From NCBI GenBank assembly GCA_010093685.1, contig MU006236.1, forward strand, positions 463,068 through 527,067: a DNA stretch of 64,000 bases, written 5' to 3'. Below are positions 53,920 through 64,000 of the stretch, in pieces. A program made the translations under genes and the position numbers. Position 1 is the stretch's first letter. The number at the start of each line of letters is the position of its first letter. The notes under the pieces were generated by a model that was given only the letters and a program-made list of their open reading frames with translations, ran no database searches and was not told where the DNA came from. The DNA comes from Ophiobolus disseminans (Eukaryota; Ascomycota; Dothideomycetes; Pleosporales; Phaeosphaeriaceae).

Positions 53920-54208
53920 GTTGGGTGGCGTCGACGTCAAGCTTATGTCAACTGGGAAGTAGTCGAGAAACAGGAACAGGTATCGCGCTGGTCTTTTTAA
54001 CACTATCTAAATCATGTGTCTATAATTATTAGAGAGACTGCAAGTCTATACAGGCGTATATTAAGCTCTAGGTAGACTCGATATCTTCTTTGGAGGATAT
54101 AGTAGCAGTGGCCTTGCCGATGTACACCAAAACGGCGCTTATCGGCCGCCTAACTTGCCACAACACCAAACCATGTCGCGCATCACCTCAATCCATCTGC
54201 AAAAAGCT

Positions 54209-54280
54209 CCACGGCGATGTCTCGCATGCTACACCAGATCATCACCAAAAACCTCACGGCGATATTTCGCATCTCACACC
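54209..54280. repeat. Imperfect direct repeat, 45-bp period
   Basis: Two segments share CACGGCGAT.TTCGCAT..CACACC-like sequence, at 54209..54235 and 54254..54280. The differences are a few transitions. It may be a small tandem duplication; no role is inferred. Confidence 0.5.
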
Positions 54281-54527
54281 GGCAGCGACTCGGGCGCGAA
54301 CAAGCAGAAACAGTTGATAAGTGCTACATAGGTATCTCAAAAGGGACAAGCCGCAGCTAGAGTACATAACGCGACGCTCAAACGAATGAAACAAACAACA
54401 TACAATCTCAAAGCCCGAGAGAACGCCGTGCGACGCGCGAGATACTAAACAGAATCCAAACTCCATGCGCCTGCAAGACGTCCAATCAATGTACATATCA
54501 AGCTGCCTCTAATGCGGTTCCGCAAGC

Positions 54528-56480
54528 TCAAGAAGCAGAGTCATATTCCGCGCCAAAAACACGCCGCGCATCATCATCGCTCATCTCCTCGCCCTCTCCA
54601 ACACCAACAAATCGCTTCGTCAGATCGCCCCGCTTATCGCCAATCCACTTCTTGAGGACACACTCGCCGTTACCCTGGCAGATCTCCTGGCGTCCGAGGT
54701 TCTTGAAGCGCGGACCAAGGGGCCCGTTGACGTAGTGGTACTGCCCGAGGAAGCGGTACTGTCGGGGGTCGCTGAGTTGGTAGAACTTATCGCCCCAGTG
54801 GCCCGCGAAGTAGAACCAGCCGGTTGGTGCGATGGGCGTGAGGTTTGAGGTGAGGAGCTTGTCCGTTTGGTAGTCGTATGTGAAGGAATAGAGGTTCTTG
54901 ACGGGGTCCCAGAGGGGGCCGCGGTCGGTGACGTCGTGGAGAATGCCGCCTGGGAGGACGTAGGGGTGGAGACCTTCGGTGGCGTACATGGCGTGTGTGC
55001 CGGTGGCGGAGAAGCCGATGGGCTAGGACGGTCAGTAATGATCGAAAATGAGGTGTGGAAGAACTTACCCTCTTGCCAATCTTCTCAATGGCCTCGTACG
55101 TGTATGCCTCGCCAAAGCTGTGCTCACTGAAGAACACTGCTTTGGGCTCGCCGTGTTGGAAGCGGACAACAGTATGCTCCCAGTCGCCGACGTGGTTACC
55201 GAATCGAATGTTGAATACTGCGTTGCCGAGGTTGTACGAGTAGAAGAAGAACCAGAACGCATCTATCACTCCATCGCCTTTGGGCACAACGACGAGCACT
55301 GCAGGCGCATCGCTTCGACCACCGACGACCTTCTTGCCCATCAACTGCCGACGCCGATTGCGAATTCGAAGCTCCTGCTGCCACGGTGGCTCCTTATCCA
55401 CAAGCTCGTCGCCTTCGGGCGTCTTGGTTGGCACTGGAAGGCCAGCCGATGTTACCGTCCGTATGCCACCTCTATCCTCAGTATCGCCAATGCCTGCGTG
55501 GAACCAGTCACCCTTTTCAGCGTTACGGTCTTCCTCGTAGTGCCCGTTCCCACGATCATGCTCTTCAAGCTCGTCATCCTTGCCGTCATCGGGTACAACG
55601 GGTATGTTCGTTTCCCCTCCTAGCCAATCTGGCCGATCCTCAACATTGTCATCGCTCTGTAGGTACACGAAGCGACCCCACCTGTTGAGATCGTTCAAGT
55701 TACTGAGATTTGGGTGGTCGTTGCTTGCTTGTAGAGGAGTGTAGTTGAGGTGCGGCGTGGTATGTATCAGATGTTCCGCAATGTCACCTGGCCAATATTG
55801 CTCTCCAGAGTAGAGATGAATGAGCGGCGCATAGTCCAGAACATATTGTGGTACTTCGCGCTCCTCTGAAGGCCAATCGTCCGGTGGCGCTTGAGCATCT
55901 TGCCAAAACTCGGTGAGGTTGACCTTGTCACCTTGGGTCTGCACCTGACTCTTGACCTTGCTTGTCCATTCCGCCTTGTTCAAATGGCTCAGCCCGCAGA
56001 GCCCGAACCAATTGCATGTTTTGCGTTCCACCCACGACTTCGACGATCCAACCCAGGCTCTGTCTTCCTGACGTTCGGACCACGGCGTGACGCGCTCGAA
56101 CAGTACGTTCTGATATATTTGAGAGAACGAGAAGAGGCCAAAGAAGGTGCCCGCAGCAGCGATGGCAGGTTTCTTGCCCCTCATCTGTGTATCCGCTGCG
56201 TTTGACGGTCCCTCAACACCAGCGATAGAGGTGGGAGCTTGCCCGGAGGGATGATCATGCGAAGAATGGTCTATAGGGATATCGATGGTAGGTAAAATGT
56301 GTTCGGGGGAAGCGACCGGCGCAACATCTGGTGTTCCAGTGGGGGATTCTGGGGAGTATACTGCTACGGACGGGTATGCAGGAAAATCTACTGGTGATAT
56401 GGAGGACGCCGGAAACGATGACGGCAGGTACTCTCGGAGCGGGACCTGCCCGCCATGCTGGAAGTAGGGCGCAATAGCCA
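54528..56480 (-). CDS. VPS62: Vps62 family protein (5' exon unresolved)
   Basis: Two exons seen: 56480..55069 and 55022..54528, with a 46-nt intron (GTAAGT, CTGAC, CTAG) joining EAIEKIGKR to PIGFSATGTHAMYA. About 635 residues are visible. Family motifs are the YAPLIHLYSGEQYWPGDIAE block, DGVIDAFWFFFYSYNLGN, FGNHVGDWEHTVVRF, the FFSEHSFGEAYTYE stretch and FAGHWGDKFYQLSDPRQYRF. In yeast Vps62 is linked to protein sorting to the vacuole; the molecular role is unclear. No ATG opens the frame: an acceptor with branch point TGCTAACCAGTTAG ends at 56481, so a short upstream exon, possibly with a signal anchor, is missing. A hydrophobic frame around 56600..56800 (LLGASSLLFALGI) may belong to it. Confidence 0.85.
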
Positions 56481-57434
56481 CTAACTGGTTAGCATTTGGG
56501 TAATTACTCTAAAAGGAATCATAGATAGCCAGTTGTGCATCGACAAAACACTTAGAAGCCGACAGTGCCGACGCTGACAAAATCCAAGGCAAGACAGCTC
56601 AATGCTAAGCTCCGGACATGCAGCTTGTCCGCCCTCTGACAACAGCCTTAGGAAGCGCCCGGAAGGCTGGTGGCATAGCAAACTCAAAATCTTGAAGCAA
56701 CATATCCCCAGAGCGAATAGGAGGCTCGAAGCTCCAAGAAGAGTGGGCAAAGCGCGGAAGTGCCGGAGGGTGTGATGATGACATGAAGTGGGTGTATACA
56801 CAGGGCGATAGCGGAGTCGGACTTACTGGCGGAGTTGTTGAATGACCCTGTCAGTCGTGGGAGAAGATCAATGAGACAATGCGACAATGCGACACTCAAA
56901 AAAAAGCTCAATCAACGCGACAGCAGTGAAGCTGAGAGGTGTCTGTCTGACATGGACGCGCGTGGCGGGGATGCACGTCGCGGAAGCTGCAGGGCTGGGC
57001 ACACGTCGCGCCGCGGGATTACAGGGCCCGAGTCCGGGGATCTAAGATGCGGCTCTCCACGTATACTTGGCTCCACACTATTGATAGATACTATGGATAG
57101 ATACACAATACCCACTTGTTGATGGTACCGGAAAGTCGAGACTTGATTCGGGTTGGCATGTGCATGCTCTCTAGGTTGGGTGCGATGCGTAGTCGCAGCG
57201 AGGAGATTCACAGCAGAACGGTTTGATACGAACACAATACTGTGTGACATTCAATGCAGATGGCGTGCCTATCGTTCACACTATTCAAATGAGCTGGTTG
57301 ATGTTGTGTGGCTGTCTGCAGATATTACCTTCCTCAGTCGACGATCGCTGAGGACACCAAAAAAGTTCCACCACGCAGCATCACTACATGGCGGCCAGGA
57401 CTACAGCAACGTCGCAACGACAGCAAAAAAGTTG
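56481..57434. other. Region upstream of the Vps62 gene; unresolved 5' exon
   Basis: It should contain the missing first exon and promoter of the Vps62 gene. A minus-strand frame of 106 codons (56481..56801) has one hydrophobic helix and could be part of that exon, but I could not fix a donor site. Nothing else was recognised. Confidence 0.35.
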
Positions 57435-57509
57435 TCTCCGCTCCCAGAATCGAACTAGGGACCTTTCGATTACAAAGAATATTACAGTCGAACGTGATAA
57501 CTAATGAGA
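57435..57509 (-). pseudogene. tRNA-Tyr-like relic (intron-containing)
   Basis: On the minus strand the 3' half looks like a tRNA: anticodon stem TTCGA/TCGAA around a loop with GTA and a possible 11-nt intron, then a T arm CCTAG-TTCGATT-CTGGG (five pairs, B-box-like) and a T6 run ten bases further on as a Pol III terminator. The 5' half is poor: the acceptor stem does not pair fully (only TCTC with GAGA) and the D arm appears shortened. I therefore call it a decayed gene rather than a working tRNA. Confidence 0.4.
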
Positions 57510-57886
57510 ATTAGTGACTGTCGTAAACTTAAAGATGAGACTTTTCAACGTACACCAACTACACCAAGCGGAGGTATGCGACGGTTGAGCCGTGCTTGGG
57601 ATCGTGTGGTATTGATTGACAGATGAGGTTTTATTTGGAATATATAGAAGGTAATCTTGGGGGCGATTGAGGGCTAATTCGTAGCAGCTGAGGGGTCGTT
57701 GGGCGCCAGTTGCATCTTCGGTAAAGGCGCCCAAGGCTACCAACTGTACGTGGACCTCTGTTCCCCACCTATCACACTAAACTGAAACTTTCGCCTCAAC
57801 GCTGCAAGTCTTTGACCACCACATGCGACAACTCTTCCGCGCTCAGAACGTCCGAAACCCCGAAGAATCGTCGAAGTAGTGGCAAC
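57510..57886. promoter_or_regulatory. Promoter and 5' UTR of the TFIIIC-like gene
   Basis: 377 bases with no coding frame that has domain content. They lie directly before the ATG at 57887. Confidence 0.35.
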
Positions 57887-58669
57887 ATGGACGAAGACGA
57901 CGAATGGGAGTACGAGTATGACGAAACCGAGACCGAGGACTTTTATATCCCAATCGACCTGTCCAACGTCCCGAGTGCTCAAGTCCCGATGAACCTAGAA
58001 CGCAAACTAGGCCATCCGACTATGCTGAAGAGTAGGCTGCGTGCGCTTAATGCGACTCGAGGTCAACTGCCAGAGATTCCAACTACTACGCCCGACGATA
58101 ACGATGCGCAAGAGACGCCGCCGACCATGGGTGAAGTGCAGATCTCGGGGCTGCACACATCCAACCCGCTGATCATGTCTAATGGCCGACTGCTCAGCTG
58201 CCAATGGACCTCGACTATCGGAACTGACATGATCTTCACAAAACCTGATACAGGATCTGACAACCTGCAACAGCCTCTGCGCTCACTTCCGTCCGTGGAT
58301 CTACTGGCCTTGGGCACAGCCAAACTGGTCGCAAGAGTAGGAAGACTACGGCCTCTGGACGACGTCATCAACGGCGAGGGCGATGTGCAGCCTGATGTGG
58401 GCGCTGGTGTGGTCGATGTACAGATGATCGAAACGGCACCGGTTGCGCTTGCAAATTCACCACCTACCTCGACTATCCCACAGGCTGGGCCGACGAGCTT
58501 TCTTGCCAGGCTGAATGAGGCGAAGGCTCGGCGAGGAGAGTCGTCTCGTTTGGTCGTAAACCAGGCATCGAGTGGCCGGTTGGTGTCTGAATACGTTGAG
58601 CTGCCGCCACGGACAGAAAATGAGGAGCAGGTGCAAGCCAACGGCGATGTCTCTATGGGTGGCACATGA
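57887..58669 (+). CDS. TFIIIC tau55-type subunit (TFIIIC_sub6 domain)
   Basis: A single exon, 260 residues. The ATG at 57887 (GCAACATGG) is preferred; the frame extends upstream only through a TTG. The N-terminus MDEDDEWEYEYDETETEDFY followed by IPIDLSN is typical of the tau55/TFC7-related family. The beta-barrel core is visible as GEVQISGLHTSNPLIMSNGR and LLSCQWTSTIGTDMIFT. The rest is disordered. In yeast the tau55 subunit carries this domain next to a phosphatase-like domain; here only the barrel is present, as in many fungi. It should help recruit RNA polymerase III at tRNA genes; a tRNA-like relic lies only 380 bases upstream. Confidence 0.82.
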   Translation: MDEDDEWEYEYDETETEDFYIPIDLSNVPSAQVPMNLERKLGHPTMLKSRLRALNATRGQLPEIPTTTPDDNDAQETPPTMGEVQISGLHTSNPLIMSNGRLLSCQWTSTIGTDMIFTKPDTGSDNLQQPLRSLPSVDLLALGTAKLVARVGRLRPLDDVINGEGDVQPDVGAGVVDVQMIETAPVALANSPPTSTIPQAGPTSFLARLNEAKARRGESSRLVVNQASSGRLVSEYVELPPRTENEEQVQANGDVSMGGT

Positions 58670-59058
58670 AGAAAGAGGTGACGCTCGATCTGAAGACAGA
58701 GCGTGAGAAGGCTGAAGAAACCGAAGGAGGTGTGGAAATGCTAATGCTCAGAGCTCGAGGTGGGCGGGGCGCGAGGAGATGAGGATGAGGTGAAGAAGGA
58801 AGACAAGGAGCCTCACGCGCCTTCCAAAACGCGACATGAAACTTCCACGTGGTTGTCGGATCGCCAAAACGTGCTCATTTCATAACTGGGAACAACGCGA
58901 CTCTGCTCTTCTCACTCAAATTCTCCCTACCCTTGTGCATCAATCCTCGCCTCGTTCCTATGAAATATCTTTAACCCACATGCGTGCGGTATATTCGGCG
59001 GACTGTCGCATGCAACTTCCCGTTCGCACGGCGCCACTCCTACTTCACACGAGAAAAC
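58670..59058. other. Intergenic region, no gene seen
   Basis: 389 bases between two plus-strand genes. The start is purine-rich (GAAGAAAGAGGTGACG and following). No supported coding frame. Confidence 0.45.
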
Positions 59059-60689
59059 ATGTTGAGCACCGAAGGTGTTCGTGAGACTTACTCACCTTAC
59101 GCACACCGGTTGTTTGGCAATCATCACGATATTCTCAATGCTTCACGTCTCAAACGAGGGCACTTATTAGAGGAACCAGGATACAAGCTTTGTATGATGG
59201 AGGTAGAGGCCATGATCGTGGCAGAGGTTGCGGACTTCTTACATACAGGCCAATGTGACGAGTTCTGGTGCCCTAGGAACAAGCTATTACCAAAGGTGAG
59301 GAAGACCACTTGTAGTGACTGGAGACTCACATATCTGACCTCAAGCAGATTCCCCTTACTATCAGCCAGCTCCTTGCGCAACTCAACGAGACCTGTGTCC
59401 ACACATCCGAACCGTCAATTCGCACCGAAACTTTCGACCTCCTCCTCTGTGCTATCGCAGTACAGCTACTAGCATCCTGCTATACCCTTCTACCGGCCTC
59501 CAGTGCCAGTCATCTCTCACTGTTCCAGCAGAGAGCCGAGGTGATGCCCGTCACAGCGCTGCGTCTACATTCGCAGCATCGATTTGAGCCCGCAGCTGGG
59601 CACCATGCTCGAGCATCGTCCGAGGCTGCCTCTTGGTCAGGGTTGTGCTCCGGTCTCACGCTAGAAGACTCTCTCGCGGAGGCTGTGAGTGCGCGAAGGC
59701 GTCTCAAGCGCGATCACAGCCATATTGCTTCCTTTGCAGCAAGCAGATGGATGGACGGCTCTGTATCTCCAGTGTCACGCCACACTCGCGAAGCCTCATC
59801 CTCCACATCGGAGTCTAGCTCTCCGTCCGAGCGTGGCTTTCTCTCGAAGTTACTGTGTCAACCTTTGAGTCTCAAAAGTCCAAAAAGGAAGCACAGTACA
59901 CTCTTCGCCCATTGGCCTACATTGAAAAGGAGGAGGCAGGCCAGCAACTTAGGCTCGCAAACCAGTCTGTCCAAGTCTTGCACTCGACATAAGCCGCTTC
60001 AGAGTATTGCCACGCAAGCCTTCAGGCGCATACCCTCCGCTTTCCGTCTCCGCCGCACACAATCTGCACCACGCATCACAGTAGACGAGGTTGATCCCAT
60101 CACATATTCTGATTTTGCTCGGCGCCCCAGCTCCAACCCTTCAATAGGAAGCCCACTGGACTACGCCTTTGAAATACCAGAGATACGCCGAACATCAGTG
60201 ACACCAGCTGCGAGCCAAAAGCAGATGAGTATATCGACTCCAGTAGGGACACATGAAATGGTCGACATAGTCGAGGAAAACGGGTATCCTGGTGAAAGTA
60301 CACTTGGGCTACAAAGCAAAAATACTCTGTCTAGCCCTTTACTCCCCAGCTCCCCAGCAAACACATCATACAGCCACACCACATTGCCGACGGATTACTT
60401 CACCTTCAAGCCAAGCCGTGCTTCGTCACAGAACGCCTGCTCCACCTCCGCCCACGCAACACCACACAGGTATATCACACAGCGCGAGGACTCCGGCCCA
60501 AGCCTCGACGAATACTCGCTCCTCCAACAAATCTTTTCCGGAATGGATGCGCCGGGGTCAGGATCCTCGAGCGACAGCGACATGTGGAGGTGTCGCAAGC
60601 GCAGGGGCATATCGTTTGAGCCAGGGAGTGCAGGGAACTGTCGTATTACGGAGCGGTTTGGGCTGAGGAGTACAGATGAAGTAATGTAG
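59059..60689 (+). CDS. Hypothetical protein, helical N-terminus and disordered C-terminus
   Basis: Two exons, 59059..59295 and 59349..60689, with a 53-nt intron (GTGAGG, CTGAC, GCAG); 525 residues. The splice joins CPRNKLLPK to IPLTISQLLAQLNETC and makes one long frame; the exon-2 frame is open from its first base. The first ~180 residues appear helical and ordered (YKLCMMEVEAMIVAEVADFL; ETFDLLLCAIAVQLLASCYT), with several Cys and a possible buried hydrophobic helix. The remainder is Ser/Pro/Arg-rich, with KSPKRKHS and KRRRQAS as possible nuclear signals. I do not recognise the family. Confidence 0.68.
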
Positions 60690-60730
60690 AAGTGACATAG
60701 TATTCACCTACTTTTCTAGTTAAGCTCCAC

Positions 60731-61400
60731 TCAAGGACGATGTGCCAGCTGTCTGGTCTCCGATCGAAACATCCTATATACCAATGTATCCCTTAATCCC
60801 AATATCGGATTCTCAAAGTCCTTCTCTCTCTTATCGTGTAACTTGAAGCCGACCTTTACTAACACATTCTGACTGCTGACTAGTTCTGGGTCTGTGAGCG
60901 CCTCTGCGTATTCGTATCGTGCGCTCTCGTCGCCGGAATAGTGCTCGAAGAAAAGTGGCATAAACGCGCGAATAGCTTCGGTAGCATAGCCTTTGCCCCA
61001 GTAGTCGGCATTGAACAAGTAGCCTATCTCGGGGGCTCGTACAGCGCCCATAAGGCCGATTACGCGTGGCGAGGAGGTAGAATTGAGGAGCTCGACTGCG
61101 AAGTTCCAGTTGTTATCGCGGTCATGACAACCTTGTGTAGATGTGAGCTTGAGTTATGCAGGATGATCAGGAATTGCGTACCTTGGATCCATTCTTTCGT
61201 CTTCTCAAGGTCATCAGAGGGTAATAGAGGTCTACAAGTTTGTCAGTACAATCCTCAGTATGCTGTTCGACTGCTTACGTGTGCTTCATCACCTCGGGAT
61301 TCTTGCGCATCAAGACAACATCTTCCGCATCATCCAGATTCAGAGGCCGAATGAGCAGTCTCTCTGTCCTAGCCACGTACTTCGGATCGACGACAACCAT
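60731..61400 (-). CDS. GNAT-family N-acetyltransferase (RimJ/RimL-like)
   Basis: Three exons: 61400..61279, 61231..61182 and 61131..60731; 190 residues. Introns are 47 and 50 nt with GTAAGC and GTACGC donors. All joins keep frame and rebuild a typical Acetyltransf_3 protein: ERLLIRPLNLDDAEDVVLMR at the start, then NNWNFAVELL, VIGLMGAVRAPEIGYLFNADYWGKGYATEAI with the acetyl-CoA-binding G-K-G-Y-A loop, and NVLVKVGFKLHDKREKDF at the end. Members acetylate protein N-termini, amino acids or small molecules; the substrate is unknown here. It is divergent from RFT1, 272 bases between start codons. Confidence 0.9.
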
Positions 61401-61672
61401 CTTCACATGCTCGCACGACAAAGAGCGAAGGCAGGGCCATTTTACGTGTCCTGTGTGCCCTCGAGAGTCAGGTAAACACGAAGGCTTGGGAGCTCGGTGC
61501 TGGGGGATGACGCGACAACCTCACGCGAGGAAATGCACTAACCATTCCGGGTCACCGTCTCTTCAACCTCCAACCACGACTCTCCGCCTCACTTGCATCA
61601 ACATCCGAAGACCCAATCACCATGACTGCCTGAAACCGTCCAAACCTTGTTCACCGTTGTTCCTCGAAAGCC

Positions 61673-63289
61673 ATGTCAGATGCGATTCTTGCCGCTTCCG
61701 CGAAGGGGGCCACCTTTCTCATTCTCCTGCAGGTCGCGTCCAGGGCGCTCACGTTTGCGGTCAATCAGGTTCTGTTGAGGTTCTTGTCGCCTGAGCTTCT
61801 TGGGGTGTCTGCTCAGCTCGAGTTGTTCTCGATCTCGGTGCTGTATTTTGCACGGGAGAGCTTGCGGGTGACTTTGCAAAGACAGGCGCATGGGACACAG
61901 GCCATCGTCAATCTTTCCTATCTGGCTGTGTTCTTTGGTACGCCATTGGCATACTTGCTGGCACTCTTCTGGCTCCGGTCAGACACACCTGCTGTTCCTT
62001 ACTTCGTGGACGCGTTGGTTGTGTATTGTCTAGCCACATTTCTTGAGCTTCTGTCCGAACCGGCATTCTCAGTGGTGCAACAGAAGTTGCTTTACAAGAT
62101 TCGGGCGTCGGCTGAGAGCACAGCAACGCTTCTTCGCTGTTTCGGAACATGTGGCTCCGCTATAGTCGCCAGTCGAGCTGGGCTTGACATTGGTGTTTTA
62201 TCATTCGCCATTGGCCAACTGGCATATGCCTTGTCACTACTTGTGGTATACTCGTACAAGACATGGCCGGTTTCGAAGGCGAACGCTTTTTCGCTCTTTC
62301 CAGAGAGAGTACCATCCACTAGAGACCACCCCACAGTACTCAACTACTTCTCGACTCCCCTTCTGCGACTTACTGGGTCTCTTACACTCCAGTCCACCCT
62401 GAAATACATCTTGACACAAGGAGATTCGATTCTCATCACATCGCTGGCCACGCTCGCGGACCAGGGCGCATATGCTCTTGCATCCAACTATGGAGGCCTC
62501 ATTGCGCGCATGCTTTTCCAGCCCATTGAGGAGAGCAGTCGCAACATGTTTGCGAAGCTATGTGCAGATAACGAAACGGTACCGGAAACATCCAAGGAGC
62601 AAGACTCTCCCAGGAACGAAGAACAGAAGCAAAACCTAGCACAAGCTTCAAGGGTCCTAGCAACTATTCTCCGCTTGTACAGCATCATCTCCTTGTTTGC
62701 TGTGGTTGTGGGACCGACACTTGCGCCTCTCCTACTTGGAATTGTTGCAGGTAAACAATGGTCTGCAACTTCCGCCGCCAAGGTCCTTTCGACGTACTGC
62801 TACTACATTCCCTTCCTAGCAATCAACGGAGTGACAGAAGCCTTTGTAGCTGCTGTAGCTACCAGCAAGGAACTTTACGCACAATCGGTTGCCATGGGCA
62901 TCTTCTTTGCTATATTCTCGGGCAGCGCATGGTTCTTCATTGGGCAACTCGAGCTTGGGGGGAGTGGAGTTGTGCTTGCTAATACCGTCAATATGGGATT
63001 GCGCATTGTTTGGAATACGTGGTTCATCAAGAAGTTCTTCGGTCAAAGGGGATCGAAGTTCAAGTTAGCAGAGCTGATGCCTTCTATTATGTCGCTCGCG
63101 CCTGCTATCGTCGTTCCAACATTGATGCAGATGCAACCTGGTATCGGCTTCCTCAGGAGGTTTGGTGTCTTGGGCGAGCTTGTCAGCATGGGCGCAGTTG
63201 GAGGAATCTTCGTGCTACACGTGTTATTCTTCGAGCGTCGCTTTCTGGTCGAGTGCTATCGCATGCTTCGTCCCGCACGCCCCGTCTGA
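61673..63289 (+). CDS. RFT1: RFT1, ER lipid-linked oligosaccharide translocation protein
   Basis: One exon, 538 residues, ATG at 61673 in GCCATGT context. The family signature is at the N-terminus: KGATFLILLQVASRALTFAVNQVLLRFLSPELLGVSAQLEL and FARESLRVTLQRQ. About 12-14 hydrophobic helices follow, with TLKYILTQGDSILITSLATLADQGAYALASNYGGL as the second conserved block and RMLFQPIEESSRNMFAKL after it. RFT1 is required for Man5GlcNAc2-PP-dolichol to appear on the lumenal side of the ER in N-glycosylation; its direct flippase activity is debated. Length and order agree with fungal orthologs. A polar loop (about 305-325) varies between species. Confidence 0.95.
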   Translation: MSDAILAASAKGATFLILLQVASRALTFAVNQVLLRFLSPELLGVSAQLELFSISVLYFARESLRVTLQRQAHGTQAIVNLSYLAVFFGTPLAYLLALFWLRSDTPAVPYFVDALVVYCLATFLELLSEPAFSVVQQKLLYKIRASAESTATLLRCFGTCGSAIVASRAGLDIGVLSFAIGQLAYALSLLVVYSYKTWPVSKANAFSLFPERVPSTRDHPTVLNYFSTPLLRLTGSLTLQSTLKYILTQGDSILITSLATLADQGAYALASNYGGLIARMLFQPIEESSRNMFAKLCADNETVPETSKEQDSPRNEEQKQNLAQASRVLATILRLYSIISLFAVVVGPTLAPLLLGIVAGKQWSATSAAKVLSTYCYYIPFLAINGVTEAFVAAVATSKELYAQSVAMGIFFAIFSGSAWFFIGQLELGGSGVVLANTVNMGLRIVWNTWFIKKFFGQRGSKFKLAELMPSIMSLAPAIVVPTLMQMQPGIGFLRRFGVLGELVSMGAVGGIFVLHVLFFERRFLVECYRMLRPARPV

Positions 63290-64000
63290 ACATCGAAGCT
63301 GGGGAGTAGCTACAAACAATACAGACCGAACTATGGTCATTCTCAAAGCACTACAAAGACCAGACTCAGGACAGAAAATTCTGCGATGCCTGCAGCCATG
63401 TTCCACAATCCGAGCTCACTCCAGCATGCACTTGCTTTCGGCTGATTGGTTCCTTCCCCTCCGCTAGCGCCAGAAATCTCAACCCTACACCAAACGTCAT
63501 ACGGAGTAACAGTTTGTCACGAGCAACAATTTGCACATCACGAGCTGCTGACCGTGCATTATCGAGGGGTAAGAGAAACACAGACACGCAAGCAGTTCCG
63601 AAACCTGGGGGTAATAGTTTGCAGGGCTGCATGCACCGACGCTAGAAGGATCCAAGAAAGAATTAGTCGGGGGTAATAGAAACTCGGCCAAGGCACCAGG
63701 TCGGTCCAGGGTCTGCCAGACCTGCATAGCACGCCATTTGCTACTCTGCGGCTCGTACCGATCATCCGCTTGCGTCACCAACCCGGAGAAGCTGCGGCAT
63801 ACCAGACATGGAGAGGTCGAAGTATTACCATGGACTGGTGGACATGGGAAGCAATGGCATACGGTTCTCAGTAACGGACTTGACGCCGGCGACACAGCGT
63901 ATCTTGCCAACAGTGTATCTCGATCGTGCAGCTATATCGCTGTATGATGCGCAGTACGAAGCTGGTGCGTACTTTTACATGCACAGCGTGGAACCTACAA
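63290..64000. other. Right-edge region, no gene seen
   Basis: About 710 bases after the RFT1 stop. Short frames on both strands have no domain. A gene could begin beyond the right edge. Confidence 0.45.

Larger units (their letters stand above)
53029..54527. other. 1.5-kb intergenic region with a possible small ORF and an imperfect repeat
   Basis: This stretch separates two minus-strand genes. It holds a candidate small Cys-rich ORF (listed separately) and a pair of similar 27-base segments at 54209..54235 and 54254..54280, 45 bases apart. No other gene was seen. Confidence 0.45.

Overview
The window is nuclear DNA of a filamentous ascomycete (Pezizomycotina). The evidence is the gene set (HET-domain proteins, RFT1, DNA primase, prohibitin, an Emp47-type lectin, a ubiquitin-S27a fusion), short introns of about 46-85 nt with GTRNGT donors and CTAAC/CTGAC branch points, and compact gene spacing. 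HET-gene abundance makes a dothideomycete-like fungus plausible, but that is inference.

Left edge (1-3.8 kb): the end of an AtuA-like (DUF1446) gene, an acyl-CoA ligase and an enoyl-CoA hydratase lie together. They end in -AKL, -PKL and -SRL, so all three look peroxisomal. The set resembles the bacterial acyclic-terpene/isoprenoid (Atu) acyl-CoA pathway and probably continues to the left.

Accessory region (4-22.7 kb): an F-box pseudogene; a very long predicted protein joining a HeLo-like N-terminus, a degenerate kinase domain, two IQ motifs and a trypsin-like protease; two divergent HET-domain genes; a BCS1-like AAA ATPase with an overlapping disordered ORF; an atypical kinase; and a tandem pair of small paralogs of unknown family. 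This looks like a fungal allorecognition or immune-like neighbourhood.

Core region (23.5-33.7 kb): Swi5/Ace2-type transcription factor (with a GC-AG intron), ubiquitin-eS31, Emp47-like cargo lectin, prohibitin-2, primase small subunit and a DUF1917 protein. Several are arranged head to head with shared promoters.

A 3.5-kb gene-poor stretch (33.7-37.2 kb) leads to allantoinase, which has paired GATA sites upstream. A CYP52-like P450, a secreted GH20 hexosaminidase and a third HET gene follow.

Right part (47.6-63.3 kb): a split-RING protein, a small membrane protein, a conserved disordered protein, a possible small Cys-rich secreted protein, a Vps62-family protein, a tRNA-Tyr-like relic, a TFIIIC tau55-type subunit, an unknown protein, a GNAT acetyltransferase and RFT1. 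The last 700 bases show no gene I can support.

Intron positions were derived by hand from reading-frame continuity plus splice consensus. Homology calls are from recognised motifs, not from searches.
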